A stretch of 64,000 nt of DNA, from NCBI GenBank assembly GCA_020342235.1, contig CP073215.1, forward strand, positions 186,001 through 250,000, written 5' to 3'. This document shows, piece after piece, positions 53,849-64,000 of this stretch; position 1 is the first letter of the stretch, and the number at the start of each line of letters is the position of its first letter. The position numbers and the translations under genes were made by a program. Source of the stretch: Saccharomycopsis phalli. Its lineage: Eukaryota > Ascomycota > Saccharomycetes > Ascoideales > Saccharomycopsidaceae. Under the pieces are notes generated by a model. That model was not told the origin of the DNA. It ran no database searches and saw nothing but the letters and a program-made list of their open reading frames with translations.

Positions 53849-53887
53849 CCATCTATATCTCACCCAGTTTTCACACAAACTAGCAAC

Positions 53888-56452
53888 ATGGATCCAGTCA
53901 AGCTGACTGAGACGCCCAACGAAACGGTCATCGGCCGCAAGGCAGCGCGGTCGCTCCGCTTGTTCCATAGCGACGGCGCGTCTCCGCAGCTTCTTCTGCC
54001 TTCCACCGCGACGTACTTCCCCCACACCCCCGACCGGCGTACGCCCAAGTTCCCGTTGAAGGTCGAGTTGCGCCCCTTTGTAAACAAGGTCGGCGGCCAC
54101 ACCGCGATCTTCCGCTTCAGCCACCGTGCCGTCTGCAAGGCATTGGTGAACCGCGAAAACATGTGGTACGAGGCCATCGAGGACAGGCACCGCGAGCTTC
54201 TCCAGTACATGCCGCAGTACATTGGCGTGCTCAACGTGCGCTACAAGAGCGAGCCGCCCGAGGTCGTGCTTGACGACAACACGCACATTGTGCCGCCGTC
54301 GCTCTGGCAGGACTTTGCGATCGAGCAGGCGGCACGTGGCGGCCTGACCCGCGTCAACCGCTCGCTCCAGGAGTTGGTGATCCGCGAGGTGTTTGACCCG
54401 ATCCGGGCCCACGCACACACCGCGCGGAAACGGGCGCGCACGCGCCACCGGCGCAGCACCGGCGAGCCGCCGGAGGCAGGCGACCTTACCCGGGAGGCAG
54501 GCGACATGACGCGGCAGGCGTCGCTTGTGGACTTGTCTCTGGTGGGGGAGGCGGGGTTTCCGTCCCGCGAGACGATAATCAATGCTGTCAAGGGTATGTC
54601 GTTGGTGCCTGGGGATGAGCAAGATGTGTTGGATGGAAGAGATGGAAGCGATGGAAGAGATTTACTGAATGAAAGAGATTTACTGAATGGAAGAGATTTA
54701 CTGAATGGAAGAGATTTACTGAATGAAAGAGATTTACTGAATGAAAGAGATGGAAGAGATTTACTAAATGAAAAAGATATAAATGTACTGGACAGTGGAT
54801 ATGATGTACTAGATGAAAAAGATATAGATGTATTGGACAATGGATATAATATACTGGGTGAAAAGCATATACTGGGTGAAAAGCATATACTGGGTGAAAA
54901 ACATATACTGGGTGAAAATCATATACTAGATGAAAATCATATACTAGATGAAAATCATATACTAGATGAAAATCATATACTAGATGAAAATCATATACTA
55001 GATGAAAATCATATACTAGATGGTGATGGTCTAGACAATGGTCTAGATAATAGCCAAAATGCACTGGTCAAACGTCGCCAAAATTCACTAGATAATGCCA
55101 GACTTAGTCACATTGGCAACACCAAAGCCCATATATTCAGCCGCCATGCACTCAATGCCAATTGCCATGAAAAACCAGTGTTTGACCTCAATGGATTTGA
55201 TGATTCCAATGCCAGCGACGCCAGCGAAAACGGCCCGTTTGACAGTAGCTCAGTAGACAGGCAATTGGACAACGGTACTTTGGACAGTCCAGAAGATCTG
55301 GTAAAGAGTACGGGCGATGAGGTAAATTCAGAGGATCCAAAGAGTCTAGAAAGGCTAGAGGGTTTAGAAAGGCCAAAAGGTTTAGAAAATCTAAAAAGCT
55401 CAGAAAATCTAAAAAGTCCAAAAAATTTAAAAAGCCCAGAAAATCTAAAAATTCCTGGAGATTTAGTAAAAAGCCCAGAAGATCTGGTAAAGAACTCAGA
55501 TCTGGTAAAATGCCCAGGTCTGGTAAAGAGTGCAGGAGATTTGTTAACAAGTCCAGACCCAATAAAAAGCCCATCTGACAACCCATCTGACATCCCATCC
55601 GACAACCCATCCGACAACCCATCTGACATCCCATCTGACAACCCATCTGACACCACTCATCTCATCCCATTCCACACAGACTGCCGCACAGAACAGTTCC
55701 TCCTCCTCGAGGACTTGACCATCAACATGAACCGGCCCTGTGTCCTCGACCTCAAAATGGGAACCCGCCAGTACGGCATCGACGCCACCGCAAAGAAAAT
55801 GCAGTCCCAGCGCAAAAAGTGCGCCCTCACCACGTCCCTCAAGCTCGGCGTCCGAATGTGCGGCATGCAGGTCTGGACCGGCGGAAAATACTACTTCAGA
55901 GACAAGTACTACGGCAGGAGCCTCAGGGAAGGCGCCCAGTTTGCAAGCTGCTTGGCCAGGTTCTTGTACGACGGCGTATCGGGCTACAGCGTCGTCAGAC
56001 ACATCCCCACAATCCTCGACACCTTGCTGCGGCTCTCCGCCATATTCCAACGGCTCAACGGCTACAGAATGTACGGCTCATCGCTCCTCCTCATGTACGA
56101 CGGAGACACTCCGCTGCCACAGGTGCTTGTCCGGGTCATTGACTTTGCCCAGTGTGTTGCGGGTGAAGACTCATTGAAACACGCAAGCTTCCCGCCACGG
56201 CATCCGGGCCCCGATCGCGGCTATTTGACCGGTCTCAGGACCCTCCAGCTGTACTTCCGCGGGATCTTTGAGCAGGTCTCGGGAGAACCTTACGAGAGCT
56301 TTGAAAAGGTGCGCACTGCGTCGTTGGACGAGTCTTTTCGCACTTGGCTTGCAGACCACCATCATGCTGCTACCAAATTGCAACAGACGGTGGAGGATCT
56401 TCCCGAGTCGCGGCTCTGGGCAGTGGATCAGGACGATCAGGTCTCCGACTAG
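53888..56452 (+). CDS. KCS1: Inositol hexakisphosphate kinase with large repetitive insert
   Basis: Makes pyrophosphate-bearing inositol phosphates (5-IP7) from IP6, signals in phosphate and stress control. 854 residues from ATG 53888 (a TTG-started extension was dropped). The N-terminal Kcs1 block includes [18 protein letters not shown] and [13 protein letters not shown]. The C-terminal IPK catalytic domain (about 590-854) has the PxxxDxKxG motif as PCVLDLKMG (Asp 621, Lys 623), [12 protein letters not shown] and VIDFAQ. Between them lie about 350 residues of tandem repeats: [26 protein letters not shown] and PSDNPSDI units. The reading frame holds through all of them. Confidence 0.95.
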   Translation: MDPVKLTETPNETVIGRKAARSLRLFHSDGASPQLLLPSTATYFPHTPDRRTPKFPLKVELRPFVNKVGGHTAIFRFSHRAVCKALVNRENMWYEAIEDRHRELLQYMPQYIGVLNVRYKSEPPEVVLDDNTHIVPPSLWQDFAIEQAARGGLTRVNRSLQELVIREVFDPIRAHAHTARKRARTRHRRSTGEPPEAGDLTREAGDMTRQASLVDLSLVGEAGFPSRETIINAVKGMSLVPGDEQDVLDGRDGSDGRDLLNERDLLNGRDLLNGRDLLNERDLLNERDGRDLLNEKDINVLDSGYDVLDEKDIDVLDNGYNILGEKHILGEKHILGEKHILGENHILDENHILDENHILDENHILDENHILDENHILDGDGLDNGLDNSQNALVKRRQNSLDNARLSHIGNTKAHIFSRHALNANCHEKPVFDLNGFDDSNASDASENGPFDSSSVDRQLDNGTLDSPEDLVKSTGDEVNSEDPKSLERLEGLERPKGLENLKSSENLKSPKNLKSPENLKIPGDLVKSPEDLVKNSDLVKCPGLVKSAGDLLTSPDPIKSPSDNPSDIPSDNPSDNPSDIPSDNPSDTTHLIPFHTDCRTEQFLLLEDLTINMNRPCVLDLKMGTRQYGIDATAKKMQSQRKKCALTTSLKLGVRMCGMQVWTGGKYYFRDKYYGRSLREGAQFASCLARFLYDGVSGYSVVRHIPTILDTLLRLSAIFQRLNGYRMYGSSLLLMYDGDTPLPQVLVRVIDFAQCVAGEDSLKHASFPPRHPGPDRGYLTGLRTLQLYFRGIFEQVSGEPYESFEKVRTASLDESFRTWLADHHHAATKLQQTVEDLPESRLWAVDQDDQVSD

Positions 56453-59079
56453 CTATGTATTATACTGTATTATACTGCTGTAGCTGGAATCCGCCGGTGC
56501 TCGGCTGCCATGTCTAGACACTGTGGCCTGGCTTTACGTAATTTGTCCCTCGTGATTCCGCCCATGTTACAAGCATATATGCAACCTCAGATGGACATTC
56601 CCTCGAGGACAATGGCGTAGAAAGTTGCGTACTGATTTTTACATTGGACAAGTTCTGAATTGACACTGTATGTGCTGTCTTTTGCTGGGTCTATGTCTTT
56701 TGCTCGGTCTATGTCTTTTGCTGGGTCTATGTGTCTTTTTCTGGGTCTTTTTTGTCTTTTGCCGTGTTCTTTTTCGTACGGTGCCTTTTCGTACGGTGCC
56801 TTAATCAGTATCTATATAGCCAGTCTTTCTGAAGCAATATATTCAACCATTTGCCATACGATTGTAGTTGCTACATCAGCTGTATCGCCATGACCTCGGG
56901 AGGCATTTTTTACTAAAGCTGGTTGTGGTTTACAGGATATTCCTGCTAGACTGACTGAGATACTCCTGCTAGATTGACTGAAATACTCCTGCTAGAGTCA
57001 ACTGAGATACTCTTGCTAGAGCCAACAGAAATGTTCTTCTAGACCTGACTGAGATATCTCGTACACCTGACTGAGATATTCCTTCTATAGCTAACTTGCA
57101 TTTACGATACTCTCTACCCACCAATGCACATTCCATACAACCAAAGTGCGGCTGACTAAACTTGAATGCCAAGCAGCAGGTTGTGTCCATGTCAAGTCGC
57201 CCAGTTTGTGATGGAGCATAAGGTGTACGTAAATCATCAAAATGGGTTGGATGAGGCATTTCTCGAGTCTCCGAGTTCCGGAGTTTTGAATTACAGGTTG
57301 AGATATCACAGGGCATGGTGTTACTCAGACTGGACTGAGGCGACGATTTAATAACCAATGGACAAAGGTTTTACAAGGTTGATATTTTAGTTGATTCCAT
57401 GTCTTGTCAATCGGATAATCTTGACGTAGCCTTGGACTTGCACTTGACGTAACCTTGTACTTAATCTTCATCCTCACCATCCTCATCTTTCTATATCTTC
57501 ATTTTTTATTCCCATTTTTTATCTTCATTTTTTATCCCCATTTTTTATCCCCATTTTCTACTACATCACTACATATACCTTCCTGTTGACTGTCGTTTCA
57601 CAACATTCCACCACTTCCCCACTTCAGTCAATCCTCCGATTGAGGTTTATTATTTACGCAACAGAGTACCCTGTGTAGGAATATTATTTAGCATCTCAAA
57701 TGAGGAACTGCAACTTCCAGCCTTGCCCAGCGGTCCGTGGCTGAATCCCGTAATTTCTCGAGCCAAGACTTGACGTTGCTACACCCTACTACACCGTATT
57801 TCCCGGAACCCAGAACTAACATGCCCGGCTAGCCATACCGTCACGACTTGCGGGTCTTTATTCACTCGCATCATTCCGATTGATCGACGGGCTTCAGTCT
57901 CTTTACCAAGCAAGCCTTGCTTATTCCTTGCTTATTCCTTGCTTCTTCCTTGCTTACTGCCTAGGCTTGCTTTCTACTTGAATCCTGCATTGCCAGTGTG
58001 TACTTACTCATGGTACGTGGAAGCCGTTTACAAGACAAGTTGTGTCAAGATGGAGTGAAACTGATTGGAGACTCGGGGCTTTGCAAATTGAGTATAGCGA
58101 TGCACCATGTCTGCTGCATAAACGGGTGAGGGAGCGGATAGCCCGATTGGGCAATAAGGTTTTTCTGGCTGGAATATATGTTCCGTGGGATTGACAGGAG
58201 AAAGGGACTATTCCATTACGGATGGAATAAATATGCAGTAACACATGCGGCATGTGTGCGTGTGAGAGGATCAAGTGAAATTTGCAGTTTTTCGTTGGCT
58301 AGGGTTTGAGAGAGTGTGCAGCACGAGGGTATGATTTACTAGTGACGAAGCCGGCGATTGCACACATGCATTTACGGCGAACAATGGACACAATACGGGC
58401 TAGTGCGGGTGACAATAGGCAAAGGGACCTAGCAAGGAGTGGATGGAGATGGAATGGTATGATGAAGGAAATGGAGTGGCCAGGCGTGAAGGATGTGGAG
58501 GAGGGTGGATGTGATGTGGAGGAGGGTGGATGTGATGTGATGTGATGGTAGAGGTGATGGTGAATGTGATGGTGAATGTGATGGTGAATGTGATTGTATA
58601 ATAATTGTGAGGAAATAATAAATGTGAGGAAATGTGAGGAAATGTGAGGAATATAATAAATTTAATGAAATGTGAGAAAATGTAGTGGTGAAATGTAATG
58701 AAATTTGATAATGATTATAATAATGGATAATAAATATAATGGATAATAAATATATAAATAATAAATATATAAATAATAAATATAATAAATAATATAACAA
58801 GTAGAATAAATAATAAATATAATAATAATATGTAATGAAACTGGAGTCATGAATATAATAAATGCTAATAATCCACCATGATACATTTCAATAAATACCA
58901 AGCTACCACCCTCCATCAACCTCTCATCACTCACCTCTCACCTCTCATCACTCACCTCTCACCTCTCACCTCTCACCTCTCACCTCTCATCACTCACCTC
59001 TCATCACTCATCACTCACCTTCCTCCACCCCACCCACTCTACAACAATCAACATATCATTCATTACACTACTGCCTACA
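56453..59079. other. 2.6-kb intergenic region, minisatellite-rich
   Basis: No gene supported. Arrays: 'gctgggtctatgtctttt' (56680-56760); 'actgagatactcctgctaga' (56945-57080); 'ttttttatccccat' (57500-57560); 'ccttgcttattccttgc' (57915-57960); 'gaggagggtggatgtgatgtg' and 'gatggtgaatgtgat' (58495-58595); 'ataaatatataaataata' (58735-58800); 'cacctctcatcact' (58925-59020). Confidence 0.55.
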
Positions 59080-59583
59080 CTACTGCCCTTTACACTGCTT
59101 CAAAGTCACATCAGAAACAATCTCAGCAAACACCTCCTCAGTGATCCCAAACTGCCCGGGGTTCGCCCAGAACATCTGGCGAACCATATTCTTACAATGC
59201 GCATCGCTAAACAGCTTCCCCGTCCGCTGGGCCATCTGGTGACTGATAAATCGCCACTTCTCGTCTTCGGCCGCATCTAAAAACCCTTGCAACCCGCGGA
59301 GATCCGATTCGCTCCAGCTGGTCGCCGCCAGTCCCTGCTGGCCAATGAGCACCTGGTACCGGTTCCGGACCATGAGATAACTGTCAATGCCAAGCTGCAG
59401 AGCAATTTGCTTCCAGCCAAGGCCGTCGCGCTTGAGCCGCACGATCAACATGTCCTGCTCCTTTGTGTATTTCGAGCGGCGGTGCACCCGTTTTGTCTGC
59501 GGCCCGTGGTGCACGGGCACCAACGCAAGCGGCGGGGTCGGAAGAAGCTGCTGGAGAGTGAGGGGAATGTGATGGTCGTCCAT
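59080..59583 (-). CDS. Myb/SANT-like small DNA-binding protein
   Basis: 167 residues from ATG 59581-59583. A basic patch (KRVHRRSKYTKEQD, about residues 26-39) leads into one Myb/SANT-type helix-turn-helix: YTKEQDMLIVRLKRDGLGWK then QIALQLGI and RNRYQVL. A second, weaker repeat starts TSWSESDLRGLQGFLD and includes WRFISHQMAQRTG. Probably a transcription or chromatin factor. No named orthologue recognised. It is short, and GC-rich open sequence continues upstream in other frames, so the annotated start may not be the real 5' end. Confidence 0.6.
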   Translation of the reverse strand: MDDHHIPLTLQQLLPTPPLALVPVHHGPQTKRVHRRSKYTKEQDMLIVRLKRDGLGWKQIALQLGIDSYLMVRNRYQVLIGQQGLAATSWSESDLRGLQGFLDAAEDEKWRFISHQMAQRTGKLFSDAHCKNMVRQMFWANPGQFGITEEVFAEIVSDVTLKQCKGQ

Positions 59584-60048
59584 GTGCGGCAATATCTGGC
59601 TTATTCCTGGGAAATAAAAGGGCTTGCCAAGTCTTGGGTTGCCGAATTTTGGGTTGCCAAATCGTGGGTTGCCAAATCTTGGGTGTATGTCGTAATATAT
59701 TTACTATCTGAGACCGTGCCAAGTAGTCACTCGGGCCACCAGCAAGGATCTCCTTGTCTGGCAACTGCATACTCGCAAGCAGCAAGTCAAGCAGCACCCA
59801 TCGGGTAACCAGCACAATAGTCTTGTACCACAATTCTGGAAACTGCCGCTTATCTGCCCGCTGCCGTCCGACGCGAGCCGCCAGGAACTGCGACATGCCG
59901 CCACCAGCATGCCGCCGCCGGCAGGCAGACCCTCACCTACAAAGATCCTTCCGCCTCGTGTCTCAGAGTTATGCAGTTTCACACAATGTCTGAAGCCCTC
60001 CATCTCTTCAGCCAATAAGCCCTGCCGTCCGTGCCTCCAGACGCCCAT
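59584..60048 (-). other. Open GC-rich sequence upstream of the Myb-like gene
   Basis: Two overlapping ATG-started frames on the minus strand (from 60048 and from 59896) are in different phases from the Myb frame. The one from 59896 reads MSQFLAARVGRQ...WVLLDLLLASMQLPD and looks protein-like before it enters a 'caacccaagatttgg' repeat (59630-59690). They may be 5' exons, a separate small gene or chance. No clear splice sites found. Confidence 0.25.
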
Positions 60049-60170
60049 ACTGCTCCGCTACACTCTAGTCGGCCTCGTAATACCCCCCCAGAAAATTATT
60101 GGCTCGCCTCTTGTAATTGCAATCCTCCCGATAGGCTAGTTCCATCCTCCCGATAGGCTAGTGCCATCCC

Positions 60171-60773
60171 ATGTCGAAGTCCCGTGTAGACGCTACTTAT
60201 GACAAGTTGGCTCATTGGGCGTGTCATTTTGATTTCTGGCAAATGTGCCCGGTTTACTCGTGCTCCAGTATGGCTGGTCGGATTCTCACATTACTGGCCG
60301 TAGAATCGTACAACATCCGAGCCGATGCGTCTATTTCAATGCTCTTTGATTTTGAATACTCAATCACCTCAACAGGCGCAACGGGTCAAAGGACTACTTC
60401 CGAACATTCCGACTACTATTGTATGCTTTTCTCGTACTCATGTTTCCATGTATCGTTGTGTTTGTCGGTGTATTTTCTCGTATCCTGTATCGACTCTCCT
60501 GCTACTTTTACTCGTATCTACATTGTACGAATTTCACGCACTGGACGCACAGTTTACACAGTTTTACATAGTTTTCCCACATTTGCTTTTCCTTTATTCT
60601 TATTTCATAATCTTGTTGTTGGTTATCCAATAGTTTGTCGGATAGTTCATTGGATTGCCCTCCTTGTTCTCCCAATCACTCCCCTATTCTCAACAGCTTC
60701 TCCAATCATCATATCCAAACGGCACCCCTCATCAAATCAACCTCACTCCTACTCAAATTATTTAATTATATAG
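60171..60773 (+). CDS. Hypothetical hydrophobic protein (doubtful)
   Basis: 200 codons from ATG 60171, intact but unlike anything I know. Two hydrophobic stretches (YYCMLFSYSCFHVSLCLSVY; FPLFLFHNLVVGYPIVC) could cross a membrane, yet T-rich DNA gives such stretches by chance. Codon use differs from the firm genes here. Confidence 0.2.
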   Translation: MSKSRVDATYDKLAHWACHFDFWQMCPVYSCSSMAGRILTLLAVESYNIRADASISMLFDFEYSITSTGATGQRTTSEHSDYYCMLFSYSCFHVSLCLSVYFLVSCIDSPATFTRIYIVRISRTGRTVYTVLHSFPTFAFPLFLFHNLVVGYPIVCRIVHWIALLVLPITPLFSTASPIIISKRHPSSNQPHSYSNYLII

Positions 60774-61915
60774 CAAACCCTTGCGCACAACCTGTCACAT
60801 TGTTCTCAGTCAAGAGTTTCCAGATACTTCCGTCCTCGGCAAGAGATAAAATTAATACACCAAGCACGGAGTTTACGCCAAAAAAAAACTAGTTTGTTCA
60901 CAGTCCTCATTTCCCGTCAACATCTTCGCCTGAAGCTCGGCCCTTGGATTCATAATAGTCGTCATGTATTTCTGCTAGACAAAGCTTATAATTATGGCAA
61001 CGTCGCTAACAGGGAGAATCAATCATTGCTCAGCTACAGTTGGGCATTTCAAGCATCTTTAAAACCTATATTACTGCCATTTTGCCACAACAGCATTCTT
61101 GCTCTGAAAATCGCTATAAATTGAGCAAAATACCGTATTGCTTGATTACTCATGTGCTCATTGGATTTCAAGTTGATCCAGCAATACTGTAACGTCCCCC
61201 AAATTCGTATCCCAAACCTCTGATATACACGGAATTTACCACCATGTCTTTACAATAATGACCTGGGTCTCTGTAGTCTCAGAGCCACCACTCTGACATG
61301 GAGCTTGTGGAATTAGCTAAAAAGTTACGACAAAATACTTTGGCATTCATCAATCGTAACCAAAGTCATACAAAGCATTGTGTGTCACGTTCAGAGTATA
61401 ATCACGTCTCCAGGCAAACTAAAACCACAATATATTTATTCATACGAATATTGGAAGCTTGCCAATAGTCTCCTAGATGCTAGATCCATAGTTACAAATG
61501 ATGAGATCTTCATCGTTCACCATCGGTATTGACCTTCATCGTACACCGTTGGTCTTGATCTTCATCGTATACCGTTGGTCTTGATCTTCATTCGTACACC
61601 GTTGGTCTTTCAAACAGACTGAGCATTGTACGGCAGACGTTGGCACCATACAGCAGACATTGTTTCACAATTTCATCACATAAAACGCAGCTATAATTGG
61701 AAGGAATCTCCATTGTTGTGATGTCATTTGGCTAGAGCATGACCTTAACTTTACGTATCCCCTACCTAGATACCAACGCATATTTGAGTGCTGGTAACGC
61801 CGGAATTTCTAGTCAATATCCTAGACACGCATATTCTCCCCGCATCATGGGTTATCTTGCTAAAATATTTCCGGAAGCAATGAGGGAATGTTCCGAAAAA
61901 AATAGGTACGAAGTT
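60774..61915. other. Intergenic region before tRNA-Ser
   Basis: No gene. 61500-61612 is a 28-30-bp minisatellite ('cttcatcgtacaccgttggt' core, four units). Confidence 0.5.
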
Positions 61916-62014
61916 GACACTATGGCCGAGTGGTTAAGGCGAAGCACTCGAATACTTTAAAGTTTGAGACATGCTTTGGGATTTCCCGCGCAGGTTCAAA
62001 TCCTGCTGGTGTCG
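61916..62014 (+). tRNA. tRNA-Ser (CGA) with 18-nt intron
   Basis: Acceptor GACACTA pairs with TGGTGTC (one U-G). TGGCCGAGTGGTTAAGGCG is the standard Ser D-arm. Anticodon stem AAGCA/TGCTT with loop CTCGAA gives anticodon CGA, followed after position 37 by an 18-nt intron (TACTTTAAAGTTTGAGAC). Long variable arm TGGGATTTCCCGCG and T-arm GCAGG TTCAAAT CCTGC. T5 and T6 runs follow. It reads UCG, so it is not the CUG-decoding Ser tRNA. Confidence 0.93.
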
Positions 62015-62549
62015 TTATACTTTTTGTAGTTTTTTGTTTATACACTGTTCCTACCGTAAATCTCTGTGGTTACCTTTTTTTCCACCACTGGAAGTTTTGG
62101 CTGGACCAAAGTATTTGTGAGACACCGCTGAATAAATTTATTCTCTTAGTCTGCACCTAGTTATAACAACACAACAAATTCTTTCCTGAGGCAGCAGAAT
62201 AATTACACAATGGCTTGATTTTACTAAGCACGATATGCTAGAAAACCAATCCGACTACTTGAGCAAAAACTGGCTTCACGAAACCAAATGCGAATGTTTA
62301 TTGAGAATAAGTTCAGGGTCTGAGTAAAATACGACATTTGGACGATTTGTCAAATATAGGGATATATTGACAATGGGATGTCAATTTACAAGCGACGATA
62401 AAAAAAGGTCAATATTTTTCGTCCATAGATTACTAATGTGGTATCAAGGAACTATTTCTAAACGCATTGAATCGCATGCACAAGAATATTCAGTTTTCAC
62501 AACGAAGCTGTGAAATTCCTGTTTGATGAACTAATAAATTAAGTTTAGA

Positions 62550-62770
62550 GCTGAAGAGACTGTTATGTAACTATTGTGAGACTGTTGTGAACTTTAACTG
62601 TTGTGGGCTTATATTGCTATGAACTTAAAGTAGTGCAAACTTTAACTGGTGTGATCTTATCCCGGTGTGAACTTAAGCTGGTATGAACTTAAACTGGCAT
62701 GAACTCAAACTCTTATAAACTCAAACTAGTATGAACCCAAGAACTTAAATTGGTACACGGTCATGAGCCA
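62550..62770. repeat. Degenerate minisatellite
   Basis: 'ggtatgaacttaaactggt' type units, about 19 bp, roughly ten copies. Confidence 0.65.
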
Positions 62771-62776
62771 AAGGCA

Positions 62777-63274
62777 CTACTTGAAGCCGCTCATTAGGCT
62801 AAGGGGCCATTGTGTCTGGAAGCTTGCCAGACCAACAGCATGTACATGAAGTTTACCAAAATACCATGGCCATTTTTCAAGTTGAATAGTCTTTGCTTTC
62901 ATAAGATATATGGTCCAACATATTCTTGTTGAGTCGTAGATGAAACAAGCAAGCCTCGGTGGAATATATTGCCAAATGCAAAGCCAAGCATACTTGCTAA
63001 TTGCTGTGGGGTTATGATACAACTGGTTGGCATCTGCCTGACTCGTTCTGTATATTTGCCTGGCAGTAGACCACGTAAATGTCCAATGTCGATAAAACAA
63101 TTCTAATTCGCAAATTTTTGCTTCAAAGGACATTTCGAGTTTCCTCGTTTGAACCGCTTTACTGTGACTTTGCTTGCAATCTGGATATGAAGACCAATGT
63201 GTCTTTTGGGGCAGAATAGCCCTCAAGAACATCCTGTTGGAATTATCAGAGTTGTGTGCCATGAATCTTAGCAT
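62777..63274 (-). CDS. Hypothetical protein (doubtful)
   Basis: 165 codons from ATG 63272-63274, intact. A TATA-like TGTATATAAG lies about 20 bp upstream on the minus strand. Rich in Trp/Tyr, no motif recognised, no signal peptide. May be chance in this gene-poor end. Confidence 0.22.
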   Translation of the reverse strand: MLRFMAHNSDNSNRMFLRAILPQKTHWSSYPDCKQSHSKAVQTRKLEMSFEAKICELELFYRHWTFTWSTARQIYRTSQADANQLYHNPTAISKYAWLCIWQYIPPRLACFIYDSTRICWTIYLMKAKTIQLEKWPWYFGKLHVHAVGLASFQTQWPLSLMSGFK

Positions 63275-63284
63275 GAATAGAATG

Positions 63285-63510
63285 AGCTTATATACAGGGC
63301 TACTTGGTAGTATATTTGTTAATCATCTTGCATGCTCGGCTACTTGGTTTGTCTATTCGTTGATCATCTTGTATGCTGTGCTACTTGGTCAGTCTATTAG
63401 TAAATCACCTTGTATTCTTGGCTCCTTGGTTTGGTGCAATTTGTTAATCATTTTGTATTCTTGGTTACTTGATTCAAGTCCATTTGTTAATCATCTTATT
63501 TATAGTGCTT
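63285..63510. repeat. Imperfect ~45-bp tandem repeat
   Basis: About five units with a 'ttgttaatcatcttgtat' core followed by 'tcttggctacttggtt' variants, directly upstream of the doubtful minus-strand frame. Confidence 0.6.
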
Positions 63511-64000
63511 CTAAAAATAATTCCCAGCAATCATTCTAAACACCACTTTCTTCAAGCAATTTCGCTTCTTATCATACCTTTCCCTACAAACTACCCACAA
63601 GACAAGAGAAGACCACCAATGAAGTCGATCACTCTCTTTACCCCTTTGGATGCTTCTTCACCTCCCTTTCAAGTGACATGGGTATTGAGTCTGAAACGAG
63701 TACAACTGGGAAGAGAATTAGTTGTATGACTCTCTTAGGAGGATAATATCCAGCCCAGGGTTGGTGGGATCATGATAAACAATACGCACTAGTAGAAATA
63801 TACCATGAACTTGACGTGATTGAAGCTTCGGACTTGCTCTCGTGGCACGTCAACAAAGTATCGGAAAATATTTTCAAACGTGGACTTTGGCAAAATCAAA
63901 ACACACGCTAAAAACCACGCTATTTACAGGGTATTGTGTACTAGCCAGTTAGACTACATGTCCATTGTCTGAATGCTTTTACAGAACACAACGTTGGACT
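63511..64000. other. Right end, no gene seen
   Basis: Only short open frames; nothing recognised. Confidence 0.35.

Noticed and set aside
45314-53887. Longer N-termini starting at TTG or GTG for TIF6, SDR, LYS5, TIP41, KCS1, the coiled-coil, secreted and Myb genes
   Set aside because: Yeast nuclear genes start at ATG; trimmed starts restore family lengths (TIF6 exactly 245) and a clean signal peptide.
61916-62014. The tRNA-Ser as the CUG-decoding tRNA
   Set aside because: Its anticodon is CGA (reads UCG), not CAG, so it does not bear on the code question.

Overview
This window is nuclear DNA from a budding yeast (Saccharomycotina). All recognisable protein genes lie in single intronless open frames. 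Two CUG codons (TIF6 codon 91, the RCK2-like kinase codon 200) sit where I recall Saccharomyces cerevisiae having serine, so a CUG-Ser clade yeast is likely and every CTG-encoded Leu in a standard translation should probably be read as Ser. G+C-rich coding sequence, a betaine-lipid synthase (absent from S. cerevisiae) and a loose layout of about 17 genes in 64 kb would fit a large-genome member of the Metschnikowia/Clavispora group, but the genus is inference.

Layout. 1-7159: divergent SEC9 (incomplete, runs off the left edge) and STT4, both serving the plasma membrane. 8611-13615: three minus-strand genes, an ACE2/SWI5 zinc-finger factor and two 60S-biogenesis genes (TIF6, IPI3). 14917-16254: a membrane-associated SDR lacking its catalytic Tyr. 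17636-21150: a Zn2Cys6 factor and LYS5, fired divergently from 62 bp. 21151-26616: gene-poor, with a minisatellite, LINE pieces and a small secreted-protein gene. 26617-33954: EXG1 glucanase, an IES4-like gene, a large inverted repeat, RNA14. 34100-37455: dispersed repeat, a 5'-truncated LINE with target-site duplications, tRNA-Cys. 37456-39693: BTA1. 39694-45165: gene desert with retroelement fossils. 45166-49603: tRNA-Gln, a coiled-coil gene, TIP41, an RCK2-like kinase (TOR and stress signalling). 53888-56452: KCS1. 59080-59583: a small Myb-like gene. 61916-62014: tRNA-Ser. The rest is gene-poor.

Two themes stand out. First, almost every intergenic region carries its own private minisatellite, and six proteins (SEC9, STT4, ACE2/SWI5, the Zn2Cys6 factor, TIP41, KCS1) contain in-frame tandem repeats in linker regions. 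Second, a Reb1-like site, TTACCCGG, recurs 40-70 bp upstream of start codons (TIF6, IPI3, SDR variant, KCS1), with seven copies of its TTACCCG core in the SEC9/STT4 promoter. I did not find a clearly new multi-gene system. The most unusual items are a LINE insertion that seems to carry about 340 bp of extra 3' sequence, an inverted pair of short repeats with outward ATT tails, and the Tyr-less SDR. Start codons were set to ATG throughout; GTG/TTG-initiated extensions were trimmed.
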